A stretch of DNA of 64,000 bases, taken from positions 310,001 to 374,000 of the forward strand of contig NZ_FRAC01000009.1 in the NCBI RefSeq assembly GCF_900142215.1, read 5' to 3'. The notes under the pieces are model-generated. The model had not been told where the DNA came from, ran no database searches, and saw only the letters and a list, made by a program, of their open reading frames with translations. Origin of the DNA: Anaerocolumna jejuensis DSM 15929 (GTDB lineage Bacteria; Bacillota; Clostridia; Lachnospirales; Lachnospiraceae). Each line of letters begins with the position of its first letter. The stretch's first letter is position 1. Below, one piece after another: positions 1 to 8,711 of this stretch. The translations under genes and the position numbers were made by a program.

Positions 1-781
1 CCTGGCCGTTTTCAAGCTCTTCGTATTTCTGGAATTCTAAAAATACTTTTGCAAACAGTCCTCCCGTTCGACTGTGAGGATTATGGAAAATATCATTCAC
101 GGCACCGGATTCTATAATTCGTCCGTCTTCCAGAACTGCCATGCGCTCACAGGCATATTTAATTGCATCCAGTTCATGGGTAATCATGAGTATTGTAATA
201 CCTGTGGCCTTATTGATTTCCTTTAAAAGGTCTAAAATCTGCAGTGTTGTCTGGGGATCAAGCGCCGAAGTAGCTTCATCGCTAAGCAAAAGATGCGGCT
301 GATTAACCAGCGCTCTTGCAATACCAACTCTTTGTTTCTGCCCGCCTGAAAGTCCGCCGGGATATACTGTCAATTTATCAGATAATCCAACAAGCTCTGC
401 TGTCTCTAATACACGTTTTTTTATTTCCGCCTTGGAGGCTCCGCTGATTTCAAGGGGATATGAAATATTTCGATATACTGTTTTGGCTTCAAATAAATTA
501 AAGGTCTGAAAAATCATACCAATTTTTCTTCGTTCTTTCAGAAGCTCTTGCTTAGACAGCTTTAAAATATCGATATCATTAACATAAACTTCTCCCCTGT
601 CGGGGTTCTCCAGGCGGTTGATACACCGGGCTAAAGTAGATTTTCCGGCTCCGCTGAAACCAATAATCCCCAATATTTCACCTTTCCTTACGGTAAGATT
701 TATACCTTTCAGTACTTCCAACGGAGCACTCTGTGTAGAATAAGTTTTATATAAATCTTTAATTTTGATATAATCCTCCAT
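1..781 (-). CDS. metN: Methionine/cystine-type ABC importer ATPase MetN (3' end outside window)
   Basis: ATP-hydrolysing subunit of a MetNIQ-type importer for methionine or a related sulfur amino acid, working on the inner face of the membrane with MetI and MetQ, which would lie beyond the window edge. About 260 residues are visible. Walker A GFSGAGKS is near residues 41-48, the Q-loop at 91, the signature LSGGQ at 144-148, Walker B ending SDEA near 170, and the switch His at 202. The C-terminal ACT-like domain usual in MetN would be outside the window. The start at 781 is the first ATG of the frame that gives a normal N-terminus. The gene sits behind a roughly 330-nt leader with a Cys-rich small ORF and a terminator, which suggests sulfur amino acid control. 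Whether it carries methionine or cystine cannot be told from MetN alone. Confidence 0.9.
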   Translation of the reverse strand, partial: MEDYIKIKDLYKTYSTQSAPLEVLKGINLTVRKGEILGIIGFSGAGKSTLARCINRLENPDRGEVYVNDIDILKLSKQELLKERRKIGMIFQTFNLFEAKTVYRNISYPLEISGASKAEIKKRVLETAELVGLSDKLTVYPGGLSGGQKQRVGIARALVNQPHLLLSDEATSALDPQTTLQILDLLKEINKATGITILMITHELDAIKYACERMAVLEDGRIIESGAVNDIFHNPHSRTGGLFAKVFLEFQKYEELENGQ

Positions 782-893
782 TATACAGCTGCCGTACGGC
801 TTAACCAATCGGATCATCGATTATGCCGTACTCTCCTTTCCCAATTTAATATCCCAAGCTCACCCTGACATTGACAGCAGTAAAGTCCCACCG

Positions 894-930
894 AAAAAAG
901 CAGCCGGGATAATTCCATTCCCAGCTGCTT
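894..930 (-). terminator. Leader terminator (attenuator) before metN
   Basis: On the minus strand a 10-bp stem (GCAGCTGGGA with TCCCGGCTGC, one G.T pair) closes a short loop and is followed by six T. It lies between the Cys-rich ORF and metN, about 110 nt before the metN start. It must therefore be read through or prevented for metN to be expressed. Confidence 0.75.
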
Positions 931-959
931 TTAAGGCATTTGTGAGATAAAAAGTAGAA

Positions 960-1073
960 TTATCCGCTGGAGGAAAAATATTGGGGCATAGCGAAACAAG
1001 GCATGCAACAACACTGCCTGCCTATGGAGGTACAACTAATATTATTGTCAATCGTTATTGCCATATTTCTCAT
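960..1073 (-). CDS. Cys-rich 37-aa leader peptide upstream of metN
   Basis: A short ORF of 37 codons inside the metN leader. It has ATG at 1073, an AGAAGGG ribosome site about 10 nt upstream, and TAA at 960-962. The peptide has five Cys (residue 14, the run 21-23, and 26) and four Met (1, 4, 24, 29). Three consecutive Cys codons (TGT TGT TGC) are followed at once by ATG. A strong promoter lies upstream and a Rho-independent terminator 30 nt downstream of the stop, before metN. This is the layout of translation-coupled attenuation, in which ribosomes starved for Cys-tRNA stall on the Cys run and prevent terminator formation. Poly-Cys attenuator ORFs are known from mycobacteria; I do not know of one for metN in Clostridia. 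The coding claim is inference from codon content and position. Confidence 0.6.
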   Translation of the reverse strand: MRNMAITIDNNISCTSIGRQCCCMPCFAMPQYFSSSG

Positions 1074-1116
1074 AAACGGACATTCCCTTCTGTTTTATTA
1101 CATACTATTCATATAT

Positions 1117-1145
1117 ATATTATATGCTTTAATTTCATTTGTCAA
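1117..1145 (-). promoter_or_regulatory. Promoter of the metN leader transcript
   Basis: On the minus strand TTGACA (1145-1140) is followed 17 bp later by TAATAT (1122-1117); an overlapping TATAAT has a 15-bp spacer. Transcription would start near 1108, giving a leader of about 330 nt before metN. Confidence 0.65.
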
Positions 1146-1232
1146 CTAAATTCCGGTCGTTAGCTATGATTTTTTCATCAGGCAATCCACCGGCACCAAT
1201 ATACCCCGAGCTGCTTCCTCTATATTTCCATC

Positions 1233-1268
1233 AAAAAAGGACATGAAAGCTTTTTCACTTTCATGCCC
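1233..1268 (-). terminator. Terminator of the enoate-reductase-like gene
   Basis: Minus-strand hairpin GGCATGAAAG / CTTTCATGTCC followed by TTTTTT, directly after the stop codon of the 1277-3211 gene. It separates that gene from the metN promoter. Confidence 0.8.
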
Positions 1269-1276
1269 TCTATACC

Positions 1277-3211
1277 CTATACTGTTAGTCCTGCTTCATA
1301 TCCGTCTCTTGTTGCATGAAGAGCACTGCCTGCCTTTACAGCCCCGCCAATTACATAGACCTCACTGCAGTTTTTCCTGGCACATGCTTCCAGGGGATTG
1401 TAAGATTTATAGCCGAAAGCAGAAATAACCATTTCCGCAGGCAGAGTAAGTCTTTCCCCGGCAGTATTCGTATAAACAACTCCTTCTTCATTAATTTCAT
1501 TTACAGTTGCTTCTGTCAGCACCTTCACACCGGATTCATGCAGGTATCCTGTTAAACAAATTTTGGTCATAATCATCATGTCATTTAAAATGTCTTTCTG
1601 CATTTCAACAACTGTAATGTCTCTGACAGTCTGGGAAAGGAAATGAGCGGTTTCGCCTCCTACTTCGCCACCGCCGCATACAACTACCGGGCCTGCTTTG
1701 ACATCATAATTTCCTAATAATACCTCTTCCGCCGTTACAATTTTATCCGACTCAATACCCTTGATATTCGGCATAAAAGGTGTGGCCCCGGTGGCAATGA
1801 TAATTGCATCCGGCTTTTCATTCTGAATCAATTCTTCTGTCACCTCTGTATTTAAATGAATCGGAACGTTTAAAGCCATTAATGCTTTCCGCATAGAAGA
1901 AACAAAGGTTGCTAATTCACCCTTCCCGAGCGGATAAGCTGCTGATTTGAACTGACCGCCTAAGTCATTCTTCTTTTCGAAGATAGTTACGGCATGTCCC
2001 CGTTTTGCTGCTGTATATGCTGCCGTTAATCCACCCGGACCAGCTCCGATAATCATTACTTTCTTGCCTTTTTCCACCTTTTCCATCGTATTTTCATATT
2101 CCCGTGCAACCCGCGGATTGATAAGGCAAGTAAGACTATCCCCTGTTAATAGCTTCTCCTCACATCCCTGAAGACATCCGATACAGTAATGAATACTATC
2201 GAATTTTCCTGCTTTTGCTTTTTCCGGAAGATAAGGATCTGCAAGAGAACCACGGCCCATACCAATGAAATCTGCTTTTCCCATCTTAAGGAGAGTATCT
2301 GCCATCTTAGGATCATTAATGCGGTTTGTAACAATGACAGGAACATTTACCAGTTTCTTGATCTGTTCCGATACTTCCATGTTCAATGCGTGTTTTGTAT
2401 ACATAGGCGCAATAATTTGGTCAATGGGAGCAGATGCATACATACTGTTAGAAACGTGAATTGCATCAAATCCAATTTCTTCACAATGGCGGGCCAATTC
2501 AAAGCTTTCAGCTTCTGTTCTTCCTCCAAGTAAATATTCGTTTCCTGAAATTCTAACGATTACCGGAAAATCTTTTCCTGCTTCTTTTCTGACCGCTTCC
2601 AGAATCTCATCTAAAAATCTCACACGGTTATCAAAGCAGCCACCATATTCATCGACTCTTTTATTCGTAAATGGAGACAAAAATTCAGAGATCAGATACC
2701 CATGAGCTGCATGAATTTCAATTCCATCAAATCCAGCTTCTTTACATCTGCGCGCTGTATCACCAAAGTCTTTTACGATACTTTTTATTTCTTCGGCCGT
2801 CATTTCCTTCGGTTGCTCCTGGCAGATCGGATCTTTTATAGCAGATGGTGCCAGAGGTATTACATTTCCGTTTACCAGCTTTGAGGACTGCCTTCCCGGA
2901 TGATAAATCTGACAGAACAGTTTGGATTCATATTTATGAATTGTTTCTGTCAGCCTCTTGTTTCCTTCCAGCTGCTCATCGTTGTAAAGACCCGGAATCA
3001 TTTCATATCCCTTTGCATTTACATTAACAGCATAGTCCTCTGTAATAATAAGGCCCCATCCGCCTTTTGCTTTTTCCTCGATATACTTGATAAATCGGTC
3101 TGTGACTATTCCATCCTTTGTACAAGTGTTTGTTACCATTGCAGGAACAACTAATCGGTTTGGCACAGTACAGCCTGCAATATTCATTGCTGTAAACAAT
3201 TCTGTCATCAT
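1277..3211 (-). CDS. 2-enoate reductase-like NADH:flavin oxidoreductase (FMN, 4Fe-4S, FAD)
   Basis: Old-yellow-enzyme-type reductase of the 2,4-dienoyl-CoA / 2-enoate reductase / BaiCD-BaiH class, 644 aa, the usual length. The N-terminal FMN TIM barrel (about 1-340) contains the HAAHGY active-site motif near residue 165. A Cys cluster C-x2-C-x3-C-x11-C near 343-365 should hold a 4Fe-4S cluster. The C-terminal part has an FAD-binding GAGPGG motif near 390 and a second nucleotide-binding GGGEVGG motif near 514. The protein is cytosolic and would reduce an activated C=C bond with NAD(P)H. The true substrate (enoate, flavonoid, bile acid or xenobiotic) cannot be read from sequence. It is monocistronic, with a MerR gene upstream and a MerR-type promoter, so an inducer-dependent detoxification or respiration role is likely. 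The start has GGAGG about 7 nt upstream. Confidence 0.88.
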   Translation of the reverse strand: MMTELFTAMNIAGCTVPNRLVVPAMVTNTCTKDGIVTDRFIKYIEEKAKGGWGLIITEDYAVNVNAKGYEMIPGLYNDEQLEGNKRLTETIHKYESKLFCQIYHPGRQSSKLVNGNVIPLAPSAIKDPICQEQPKEMTAEEIKSIVKDFGDTARRCKEAGFDGIEIHAAHGYLISEFLSPFTNKRVDEYGGCFDNRVRFLDEILEAVRKEAGKDFPVIVRISGNEYLLGGRTEAESFELARHCEEIGFDAIHVSNSMYASAPIDQIIAPMYTKHALNMEVSEQIKKLVNVPVIVTNRINDPKMADTLLKMGKADFIGMGRGSLADPYLPEKAKAGKFDSIHYCIGCLQGCEEKLLTGDSLTCLINPRVAREYENTMEKVEKGKKVMIIGAGPGGLTAAYTAAKRGHAVTIFEKKNDLGGQFKSAAYPLGKGELATFVSSMRKALMALNVPIHLNTEVTEELIQNEKPDAIIIATGATPFMPNIKGIESDKIVTAEEVLLGNYDVKAGPVVVCGGGEVGGETAHFLSQTVRDITVVEMQKDILNDMMIMTKICLTGYLHESGVKVLTEATVNEINEEGVVYTNTAGERLTLPAEMVISAFGYKSYNPLEACARKNCSEVYVIGGAVKAGSALHATRDGYEAGLTV

Positions 3212-3250
3212 CTTTTATCCTCCAAATCACTTTATCCTATTGATAATTTC

Positions 3251-3281
3251 ATTATAACAGGTGAAATTATTTCATGGTCAA
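3251..3281 (-). promoter_or_regulatory. MerR-type promoter with 19-bp spacer and internal dyad
   Basis: On the minus strand TTGACC (3281-3276) and TATAAT (3256-3251) are separated by 19 bp rather than 17. The spacer contains the perfect dyad TGAAAT-A-ATTTCA. An over-long spacer with an operator between -35 and -10 is the hallmark of promoters activated by MerR-family proteins through DNA distortion. The likely regulator is the MerR gene at 3381-4193. Confidence 0.75.
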
Positions 3282-3380
3282 GTCCAAAAATGGAGTTGTT
3301 TTTTACTTCAAAATTGTTAAATTTTTAGCAATATCCAGCAGAAAGCAGCCGGCTTATTTATAAAAGAATCCTCTGAACCT

Positions 3381-4193
3381 TTAAACTGTTTCAAGGTTTT
3401 TCTCTATAGGTATGTGCAGCTCTATCAGCCTGTAGAACCCATCCTCTTCCATTCCCCTGCCTATTAAAAGAGCTGATAGCGTTCCATTCTGGCGGTATCC
3501 TTTCTTCTCTAAATAGTCCAGGGCATCTACATAAAAGTTCTTATTAAACGCTCCGATCACTCCAAGATTTACATTCGTACACAGGCAATATTCTTCCGGA
3601 ACGTACAGCATATTTTCCTTCTTTAAAATCTTTAGTTTGTCAAAATATCTCTTTTCAAAGGATAACTCCCAGATTTCTTTTCCATCTATATATTCAAAAT
3701 AGACATCCCAGAATGGTATATTGGTATCGGAAAACAAGACTTTGCTCATTTCTTCCGGCAGGCAAATCTTTTCATAGCTGTCACCTTCTCCGGTAACAAC
3801 ATGGAAAAGATATCTTTCCGGTATACGTTTCACCCAATAATTACCCAAATTATAGCGCACCATTTTATTACGCTCTGTCACTTGGCAAATTAGCTCTGAT
3901 AAAAGTGTCTTATAATCAATATCCTTAATCAGCTCATTGTAATATTTCAACAGATAATTCACTATCTTGTCATAATAGTTTTCTTCTTTTAATCCCCTGA
4001 TGTTCTTGATGTTAATATTCCAGCCTTGATACTGGATTGCTTCCATTAAGAAAAAAACATCCATAGTGTCATAAGAACGATAATTATTTTCCTCTTTCCG
4101 CTTCGGGCTTATCATTCCTTTCTTCTCATAATAACGGATCATTTCTCTTGAAATATTAAGTATGTTTGAAACTTCTTTAATATTATATTCCAT
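3381..4193 (-). CDS. MerR family transcriptional regulator
   Basis: 270 aa. The N-terminal winged helix-turn-helix (about 1-70) has the MerR signature IxxVSNILNISREMIRYYEKKGMI, i.e. the helix-turn-helix followed by the R-Y-Y-E-K-K-G wing. The C-terminal 170 residues have no domain I recognise by name, but they end in a region compatible with a GyrI-like effector fold. It lies just upstream of, and in the same direction as, the flavoenzyme at 1277-3211, whose promoter has MerR-type 19-bp spacing. It is therefore the likely activator of that gene. No Cys or His arrangement typical of metal-sensing MerR proteins was seen, so a small organic effector is more likely. Confidence 0.85.
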   Translation of the reverse strand: MEYNIKEVSNILNISREMIRYYEKKGMISPKRKEENNYRSYDTMDVFFLMEAIQYQGWNINIKNIRGLKEENYYDKIVNYLLKYYNELIKDIDYKTLLSELICQVTERNKMVRYNLGNYWVKRIPERYLFHVVTGEGDSYEKICLPEEMSKVLFSDTNIPFWDVYFEYIDGKEIWELSFEKRYFDKLKILKKENMLYVPEEYCLCTNVNLGVIGAFNKNFYVDALDYLEKKGYRQNGTLSALLIGRGMEEDGFYRLIELHIPIEKNLETV

Positions 4194-4458
4194 TTTCTCC
4201 TATTCTCCCGTTCTTATATCTCCAAATCAGCACCATATATTTCCAAGCAAATTCTATAGAAATTACGTTTATCCAAAGCCCACGGAATGCTGGCGTAAAT
4301 TATAATTTCCAGCATATACATCTTTGGAAATTATATCATCCAGCATCATATCGGTCAATTTTTCTTTGGCCCGAAAACACTTAAAGTCTTCCTCCCCGCT
4401 TTTAACTTGGTGTTCTGTACTGCTGAAAAATTAATTCCCTTATATGAAACGAAACAAA
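4194..4458. other. Intergenic, upstream of the MerR gene
   Basis: No ORF with a ribosome site was found. The stretch is AT-rich and holds short inverted repeats around 4290-4345 (GCTGG/CCAGC, and related TTTCCAGCAT and ATCATCCAGCAT elements). These may be part of the MerR gene's own control region. I could not place a convincing -35/-10 pair. Confidence 0.3.
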
Positions 4459-4502
4459 GGCAAAGTCTACAGGCCATTTAAAATTGACCTATAGACTTTG
4501 CC
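4459..4502 (-). terminator. Terminator of the glycoside operon
   Basis: Long hairpin: GGCAAAGTCTA at one end pairs perfectly with TAGACTTTGCC at the other, followed on the minus strand by a T-rich stretch (TTTGTTTCGTTT). It lies about 55 nt after the stop of the GH13_18 gene and closes the 18.1-4.5 kb operon. Confidence 0.7.
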
Positions 4503-4554
4503 ACTTGATGGTTTTTATCATTACATTATCTATCAAAAACAATTTGCTTTCTAT

Positions 4555-6237
4555 CTACAAAACAAAAGCTTTGCCTTCAGTATCCGTCCCAGTTATTGTA
4601 AATTGGCAGGTACTTAAATCCGCTTTCAATTCAGCTTCACAGCCATGGTTTCTCCAGGTGATTTCCAGCTCAGAATCTCTATGGCTAAAAGTCATCTCAG
4701 CATCAAATCCAAATGCAGGTGAATTGTTGCGGAATTTCAGCATTTCAATCTGCCTGCTTACTACCTCTTTCTCCATAAGCTCTTCCGCCAGCTCACCCTC
4801 GAGGTTGGTTCTGTTAATTTCCTTATGTCCCCCGGCAAGGGCAACTGCTTCCTTATCATTCTTTCCTGCAAATAAATCCAGATACCATACCTGAGGCTTT
4901 CCCGGCATGAACAGCTGCAGTGCTCTGGCCAGAAGCAGCTTCAGGTCGTCTTCTCCCAATGCACTGTAATAGGTGGCATTAATCTGATAATATACATTTT
5001 TCTGCCCATGAAGATTCTTTACCAAGCCACCGCGCCGTACAATTATGTCTATCAGTTTTTCAATCTCTTCATCAGGAATCATCCCTTTTAAATCCAGCAG
5101 CGGAATGCCATCATGACATCCCAGCATATTTACCACCCGGATATTGTTGTCCACCAGTTCCTTGGCCCATTTAGCCAGGGCGTCTCCCTTCTTGCTCTCC
5201 AGTGCATGAATAATCAAGCCCGGAAGAAAGAAATCATAGGTCATATAGCCTTTTTCTGCAAGTACCTTATAAATGCCTTCCCTGTAGCTGGCATGAATTT
5301 CCGGAAGCAGGTTCAATTCATACTTATCAGCAAGTCCCTGAACCCTTTCCAGCAGCTCCCAGGTCTCCGGGTCATTCAGAAAATTTTTCTTTCCCGGCCC
5401 TTTTGGTGCATAAGCAAATGCATCCAGGCGGACAATTTTTGCCCCATAGCCGGCCAGAGTCCTTAAGGTATTATCGTAATGCTCCCAAACCAGAGGAGAC
5501 TTGATATTTAAATCCATCTGTCCAAGATATTTTTTTCGTGATTCCAGTAATTCTATGATTTTTTCCTGATACCTTTCAAAGCTGCCAAATTTGATTTCAG
5601 AAGGTTTTTTCCCAGCCACTAAAGCTTTGTTTACCATTTCTGCCAGAACCTCTGCCACACCGTACTGTATATCCATGGCGCCCATCAAATCCTGCTCATT
5701 TATCGGATCATAGCATACCTCCTGATAAAAGGTATTCCAGTAAGGAATGTTTCTTCCATCGGGCATACGCACCATTAAAATAGGCAGTCCCGGCTTGCGG
5801 AAAAACATGTTTTCAATTAACTCCGGGTCCGGCTGAATATATCCCTCTTCTGTCATCCTGCCATGTCCTTCCCAGAATTTGTTCCATTCAATGAAGAAAT
5901 CACAGTACCTGGATTTTTCTCCATTTTTAATGATATCCTGGAATTGCTTTGACAGTACGGATGCATGATTCAGAATAAAATCCAGCTTCAGGTCAATACC
6001 CAGTTCTTCTAAGTCCCTCAGATCCTCACGGCTGGCCAGCAGCTCATTAAGCTCATAATCGATAACAGAAAATCCACGGTCCAGATCTGTATTATAAATA
6101 CTGGGCAGAATATAGAAGGAGCGGAATACATCTTTTATTTCCGGCTTCTTTAAAAACCTAACAATATCCGAAAGTGTCCCGCCGACACTGTCCGGATATG
6201 CATTCAGCATCGGACCGTTATTATTCCTTGCTTCCAT
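4555..6237 (-). CDS. GH13_18 sugar phosphorylase (sucrose-phosphorylase family)
   Basis: 560 aa alpha-amylase-fold enzyme of the sucrose phosphorylase subfamily GH13_18. Visible motifs are LDFILNHAS (conserved region I, 85-93), RLDAFAY with nucleophile Asp272, LPEIHASY with acid/base Glu313, and CHDGI with Asp376. These proteins use phosphate to split an alpha-glucoside, retaining configuration, and release glucose-1-phosphate. Family members act on sucrose, sucrose-6-phosphate, glucosylglycerol or glucosylglycerate. The acceptor here is not decided by what I can see. There is no signal peptide, so it is cytosolic. It is the last gene of the operon, and its start overlaps the upstream kinase gene by 17 bp, so the two are translationally coupled. 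This suggests that the released aglycone is the kinase's substrate. Confidence 0.85.
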   Translation of the reverse strand: MEARNNNGPMLNAYPDSVGGTLSDIVRFLKKPEIKDVFRSFYILPSIYNTDLDRGFSVIDYELNELLASREDLRDLEELGIDLKLDFILNHASVLSKQFQDIIKNGEKSRYCDFFIEWNKFWEGHGRMTEEGYIQPDPELIENMFFRKPGLPILMVRMPDGRNIPYWNTFYQEVCYDPINEQDLMGAMDIQYGVAEVLAEMVNKALVAGKKPSEIKFGSFERYQEKIIELLESRKKYLGQMDLNIKSPLVWEHYDNTLRTLAGYGAKIVRLDAFAYAPKGPGKKNFLNDPETWELLERVQGLADKYELNLLPEIHASYREGIYKVLAEKGYMTYDFFLPGLIIHALESKKGDALAKWAKELVDNNIRVVNMLGCHDGIPLLDLKGMIPDEEIEKLIDIIVRRGGLVKNLHGQKNVYYQINATYYSALGEDDLKLLLARALQLFMPGKPQVWYLDLFAGKNDKEAVALAGGHKEINRTNLEGELAEELMEKEVVSRQIEMLKFRNNSPAFGFDAEMTFSHRDSELEITWRNHGCEAELKADLSTCQFTITGTDTEGKAFVL

Positions 6238-7201
6238 CTGCGCTCTCCTCCATTGCCCTGCAATACTGTTCGTAGTTTAATAACTCACCGCTTTTAGAAA
6301 GAATAATCCTGGCCTTATGGGCCTGGGAATGTAACATGGCCTGTTCAATTTCCAGGACCATTGTTGTAAAGGGACTGTCCGTAGCTCCGTCACGATTCCG
6401 GATTCTTCTGTATTCCATGGTCTCCTGGGGCGTACTGTTTAAAAGTATCGGAATATCAACGCCTTCATAATAGTCACTGTTGCCATGAGTCCATTCAATA
6501 ATAAGTATTTGAATATCAGAGAAATCAACCTGCTCAAACCAGAGCTCCGTATCCGTTCTGCCCATTCGCTTTAACCATATCTTTTCGGCACCGGATTTAA
6601 ATTTTAGAATTGTATCCGTCATATCATCAAAGCCTAATTCCAGATTGGTTCCCAGATATTTTTTCAAGCCTTCCTTCCCATTGCGGAGATAGGATTCATA
6701 CCAGCTGTATTCTTCCAGGTGCTTTGTGTTGGCATCGTCCCCTTCGGTCTGAAATTTATGGATAATATCAAAGCGCTCCTTTGTATATGTATTTTCTCTC
6801 AGCATCCCTCTTAATGCACTTTCCCGAAATACATGAAGACGCTCCGCATCATTATACATAGGAATTTTGCGCGGATAATTATCGCCGGACAAAGTATAGC
6901 TTCCAATTCCAATCTGGTTAAAATAATAGGATAATAAGGAAGCAATAGCAGATTTTCCTGCCCCTGAGCCTCCGCATACAGTCAACACTCCCTTTTTCTG
7001 CTGTTCCAAAACCGGATACAGCTGCTTTAACAGCTCAGGGAAAATTACATTGGCCTTGGCAATATGCCCCTCCACAATACTGACCTTATCTCCCGGCATG
7101 TCTCCGCAGGGGATGTCCCCGGGTATTTCCGGAGCCTCCCAGATATTGTTCTGCCTTATTATTTCCAAATTATTATTTTGCTCGCTTGTAGTCTTTTTCA
7201 T
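6221..7201 (-). CDS. P-loop kinase, uridine-kinase/APS-kinase-like
   Basis: 326 aa. Walker A GGSGAGKS lies at 77-84, followed by a typical nucleoside/small-metabolite kinase arrangement: a DNYPRK motif near 108, a helical lid with many Arg/Lys, and a Walker-B-like ILIIEW near 250. It belongs to the uridine kinase/phosphoribulokinase-like group, but substrate residues for uridine are not evident and the N-terminal 70 residues are extra. The 17-bp overlap with the GH13_18 phosphorylase and the absence of nucleotide metabolism genes nearby suggest that it phosphorylates the sugar, glycerate or polyol freed by that phosphorylase. That is inference; the family name should not be taken as the substrate. 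Confidence 0.7.
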   Translation of the reverse strand: MKKTTSEQNNNLEIIRQNNIWEAPEIPGDIPCGDMPGDKVSIVEGHIAKANVIFPELLKQLYPVLEQQKKGVLTVCGGSGAGKSAIASLLSYYFNQIGIGSYTLSGDNYPRKIPMYNDAERLHVFRESALRGMLRENTYTKERFDIIHKFQTEGDDANTKHLEEYSWYESYLRNGKEGLKKYLGTNLELGFDDMTDTILKFKSGAEKIWLKRMGRTDTELWFEQVDFSDIQILIIEWTHGNSDYYEGVDIPILLNSTPQETMEYRRIRNRDGATDSPFTTMVLEIEQAMLHSQAHKARIILSKSGELLNYEQYCRAMEESADGSKE

Positions 7202-7321
7202 AGTTTCCTCTCACTTTTAAATTCTTTACATAGTTATCCTTTCAGTATTTCTATCTGCCCCAGGATTCCTTGGGTTTCTCCCATTCACCTTTCCCCACAC
7301 AAGCTGATATAAATAACCTTC

Positions 7322-8686
7322 TTATAAATTCTCACCATTGCAGGAAATAACGTCTCTGTAAAAATATCCGGAATCCTTCATCGTTCTTTTCTGTGTCTGA
7401 TAATCTACATAAATTAATCCAAAGCGCTCTGAATATCCATATGCCCATTCAAAATTATCCATGCTGCTCCAGGAAAAATACCCCAGCAAATCAATTCCCT
7501 CATTTGCCCCGCGTTTATATTCCTTCAAATAGCGGTGCATAAAATCAATTCTGCTGCTATCATGAACCTTTCCATCCAAAGCAATCCAGTCATGGGAGGA
7601 CATTCCATTTTCTGTGATGATTAAAGGCTTTTGATATCTCTCAGATAAAAACCTTGGTGCCCAGTACATACACTCCGGTGTTACCGGCCACTGAATGGCT
7701 GTTTTCGGAAATCCCTCTGGCCGTTTTACACGAACCGGATTGCCGTTTTTATCGGCTTTTACCATTACGGCATTGTACATATTCTGGCCATAAAAATCCA
7801 GCGGCTGGGAAATCAGTGCCATATCTTCCTTTGTAATTTCAGGCAGATATTCTCCAAAATATTCATAAACTTCCTTCGGATATTCCTGCCGGAATACAGG
7901 GTCACACCACAGGGCAATATTCCAGACACAGTCCTCTAAGGAATTATTCGTTAAATGGAACGTAGCTTTCCTGGCAGCCATAATATCTGCTTCCGATTCG
8001 GAAGCAGGATAATACAATGCACTGCATGGAGCCATGCCGATTTTTACCGGACGAACTGCGTGTTCGCGAATGGCTTTTACTGCCATTCCATGGGCTTTCA
8101 GCAGATTGTGCCAGATTGTAAAAAATCCAGCCGCTCCAACCTTTAATCCCGGTGCGTGTACTCCTGTCAGATAACCCAGTCCAGCTATGCACTGGGGTTC
8201 ATTTATGGTAATAAAATGCTCTACACGGTCAGAAAAATGCTTTGCCAGTATTGCTGCATATTTATAAAAAAGCTCCGGGATATCCGGGTTCATCCATCCT
8301 CCCTTTTTCTGGAGTTCATAGGGCAGATCCCAATGATACAGTGTGATATAGGGCTGAATATTATTAGCAAGCAGTTCATCCACCAAATTATCATAATACT
8401 CCAATCCCCTGGCATTTACTTCCCCTTCCCCGTCAGGAAGGATTCTTGGCCAGCTGATGGAGAAACGGTAAGCCTGAATTCCTATATCCTTCATCATTTT
8501 AACATCTTCCCTGTAACGGTGATACTGGTCGCAGGAAATATCACCGTTCTGATTTTCATAGATCTTTCCGTCTTCTCTGCAAAATACATCCCAGATACTT
8601 AAGCCTTTTCCCTCTTCCCGTGGGGCACCTTCCACCTGGTAGGAGGCATTGGCTGCCCCCCAGACAAAATCTTTTCGAAATCCCAT
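7322..8686 (-). CDS. GH1 beta-glucosidase or 6-phospho-beta-glucosidase
   Basis: About 454 aa (beta/alpha)8 glycoside hydrolase of family 1. The acid/base lies in TINEPQ (Glu163) and the nucleophile in IITENG (Glu359). The N-terminal FxWGxAxxxYQxEG pattern is intact. The ATG at 8686 is chosen because the AAGGAGG ribosome site is 8 nt upstream; a GTG three codons earlier overlaps that site. Because sugars enter by an ABC system rather than a PTS, an unphosphorylated beta-glucoside is the likelier substrate. The protein has no signal peptide, so it is cytosolic. It lies between the GH2 and kinase genes in one operon. Confidence 0.9.
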   Translation of the reverse strand: MGFRKDFVWGAANASYQVEGAPREEGKGLSIWDVFCREDGKIYENQNGDISCDQYHRYREDVKMMKDIGIQAYRFSISWPRILPDGEGEVNARGLEYYDNLVDELLANNIQPYITLYHWDLPYELQKKGGWMNPDIPELFYKYAAILAKHFSDRVEHFITINEPQCIAGLGYLTGVHAPGLKVGAAGFFTIWHNLLKAHGMAVKAIREHAVRPVKIGMAPCSALYYPASESEADIMAARKATFHLTNNSLEDCVWNIALWCDPVFRQEYPKEVYEYFGEYLPEITKEDMALISQPLDFYGQNMYNAVMVKADKNGNPVRVKRPEGFPKTAIQWPVTPECMYWAPRFLSERYQKPLIITENGMSSHDWIALDGKVHDSSRIDFMHRYLKEYKRGANEGIDLLGYFSWSSMDNFEWAYGYSERFGLIYVDYQTQKRTMKDSGYFYRDVISCNGENL

Positions 8687-8711
8687 TTTCTTCACCTCCT
8701 TTTATTTCTGC

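Noticed and set aside
894..1110. SAM (S-box) riboswitch or T-box in the metN leader
   Set aside because: Neither the S-box core nor the T-box GGGTGGNACCGCG sequence is present; the Cys-rich ORF explains the leader better.
981..1163. 60-codon plus-strand ORF
   Set aside because: It is the complement of the leader peptide region and has no ribosome site or upstream promoter in that direction.
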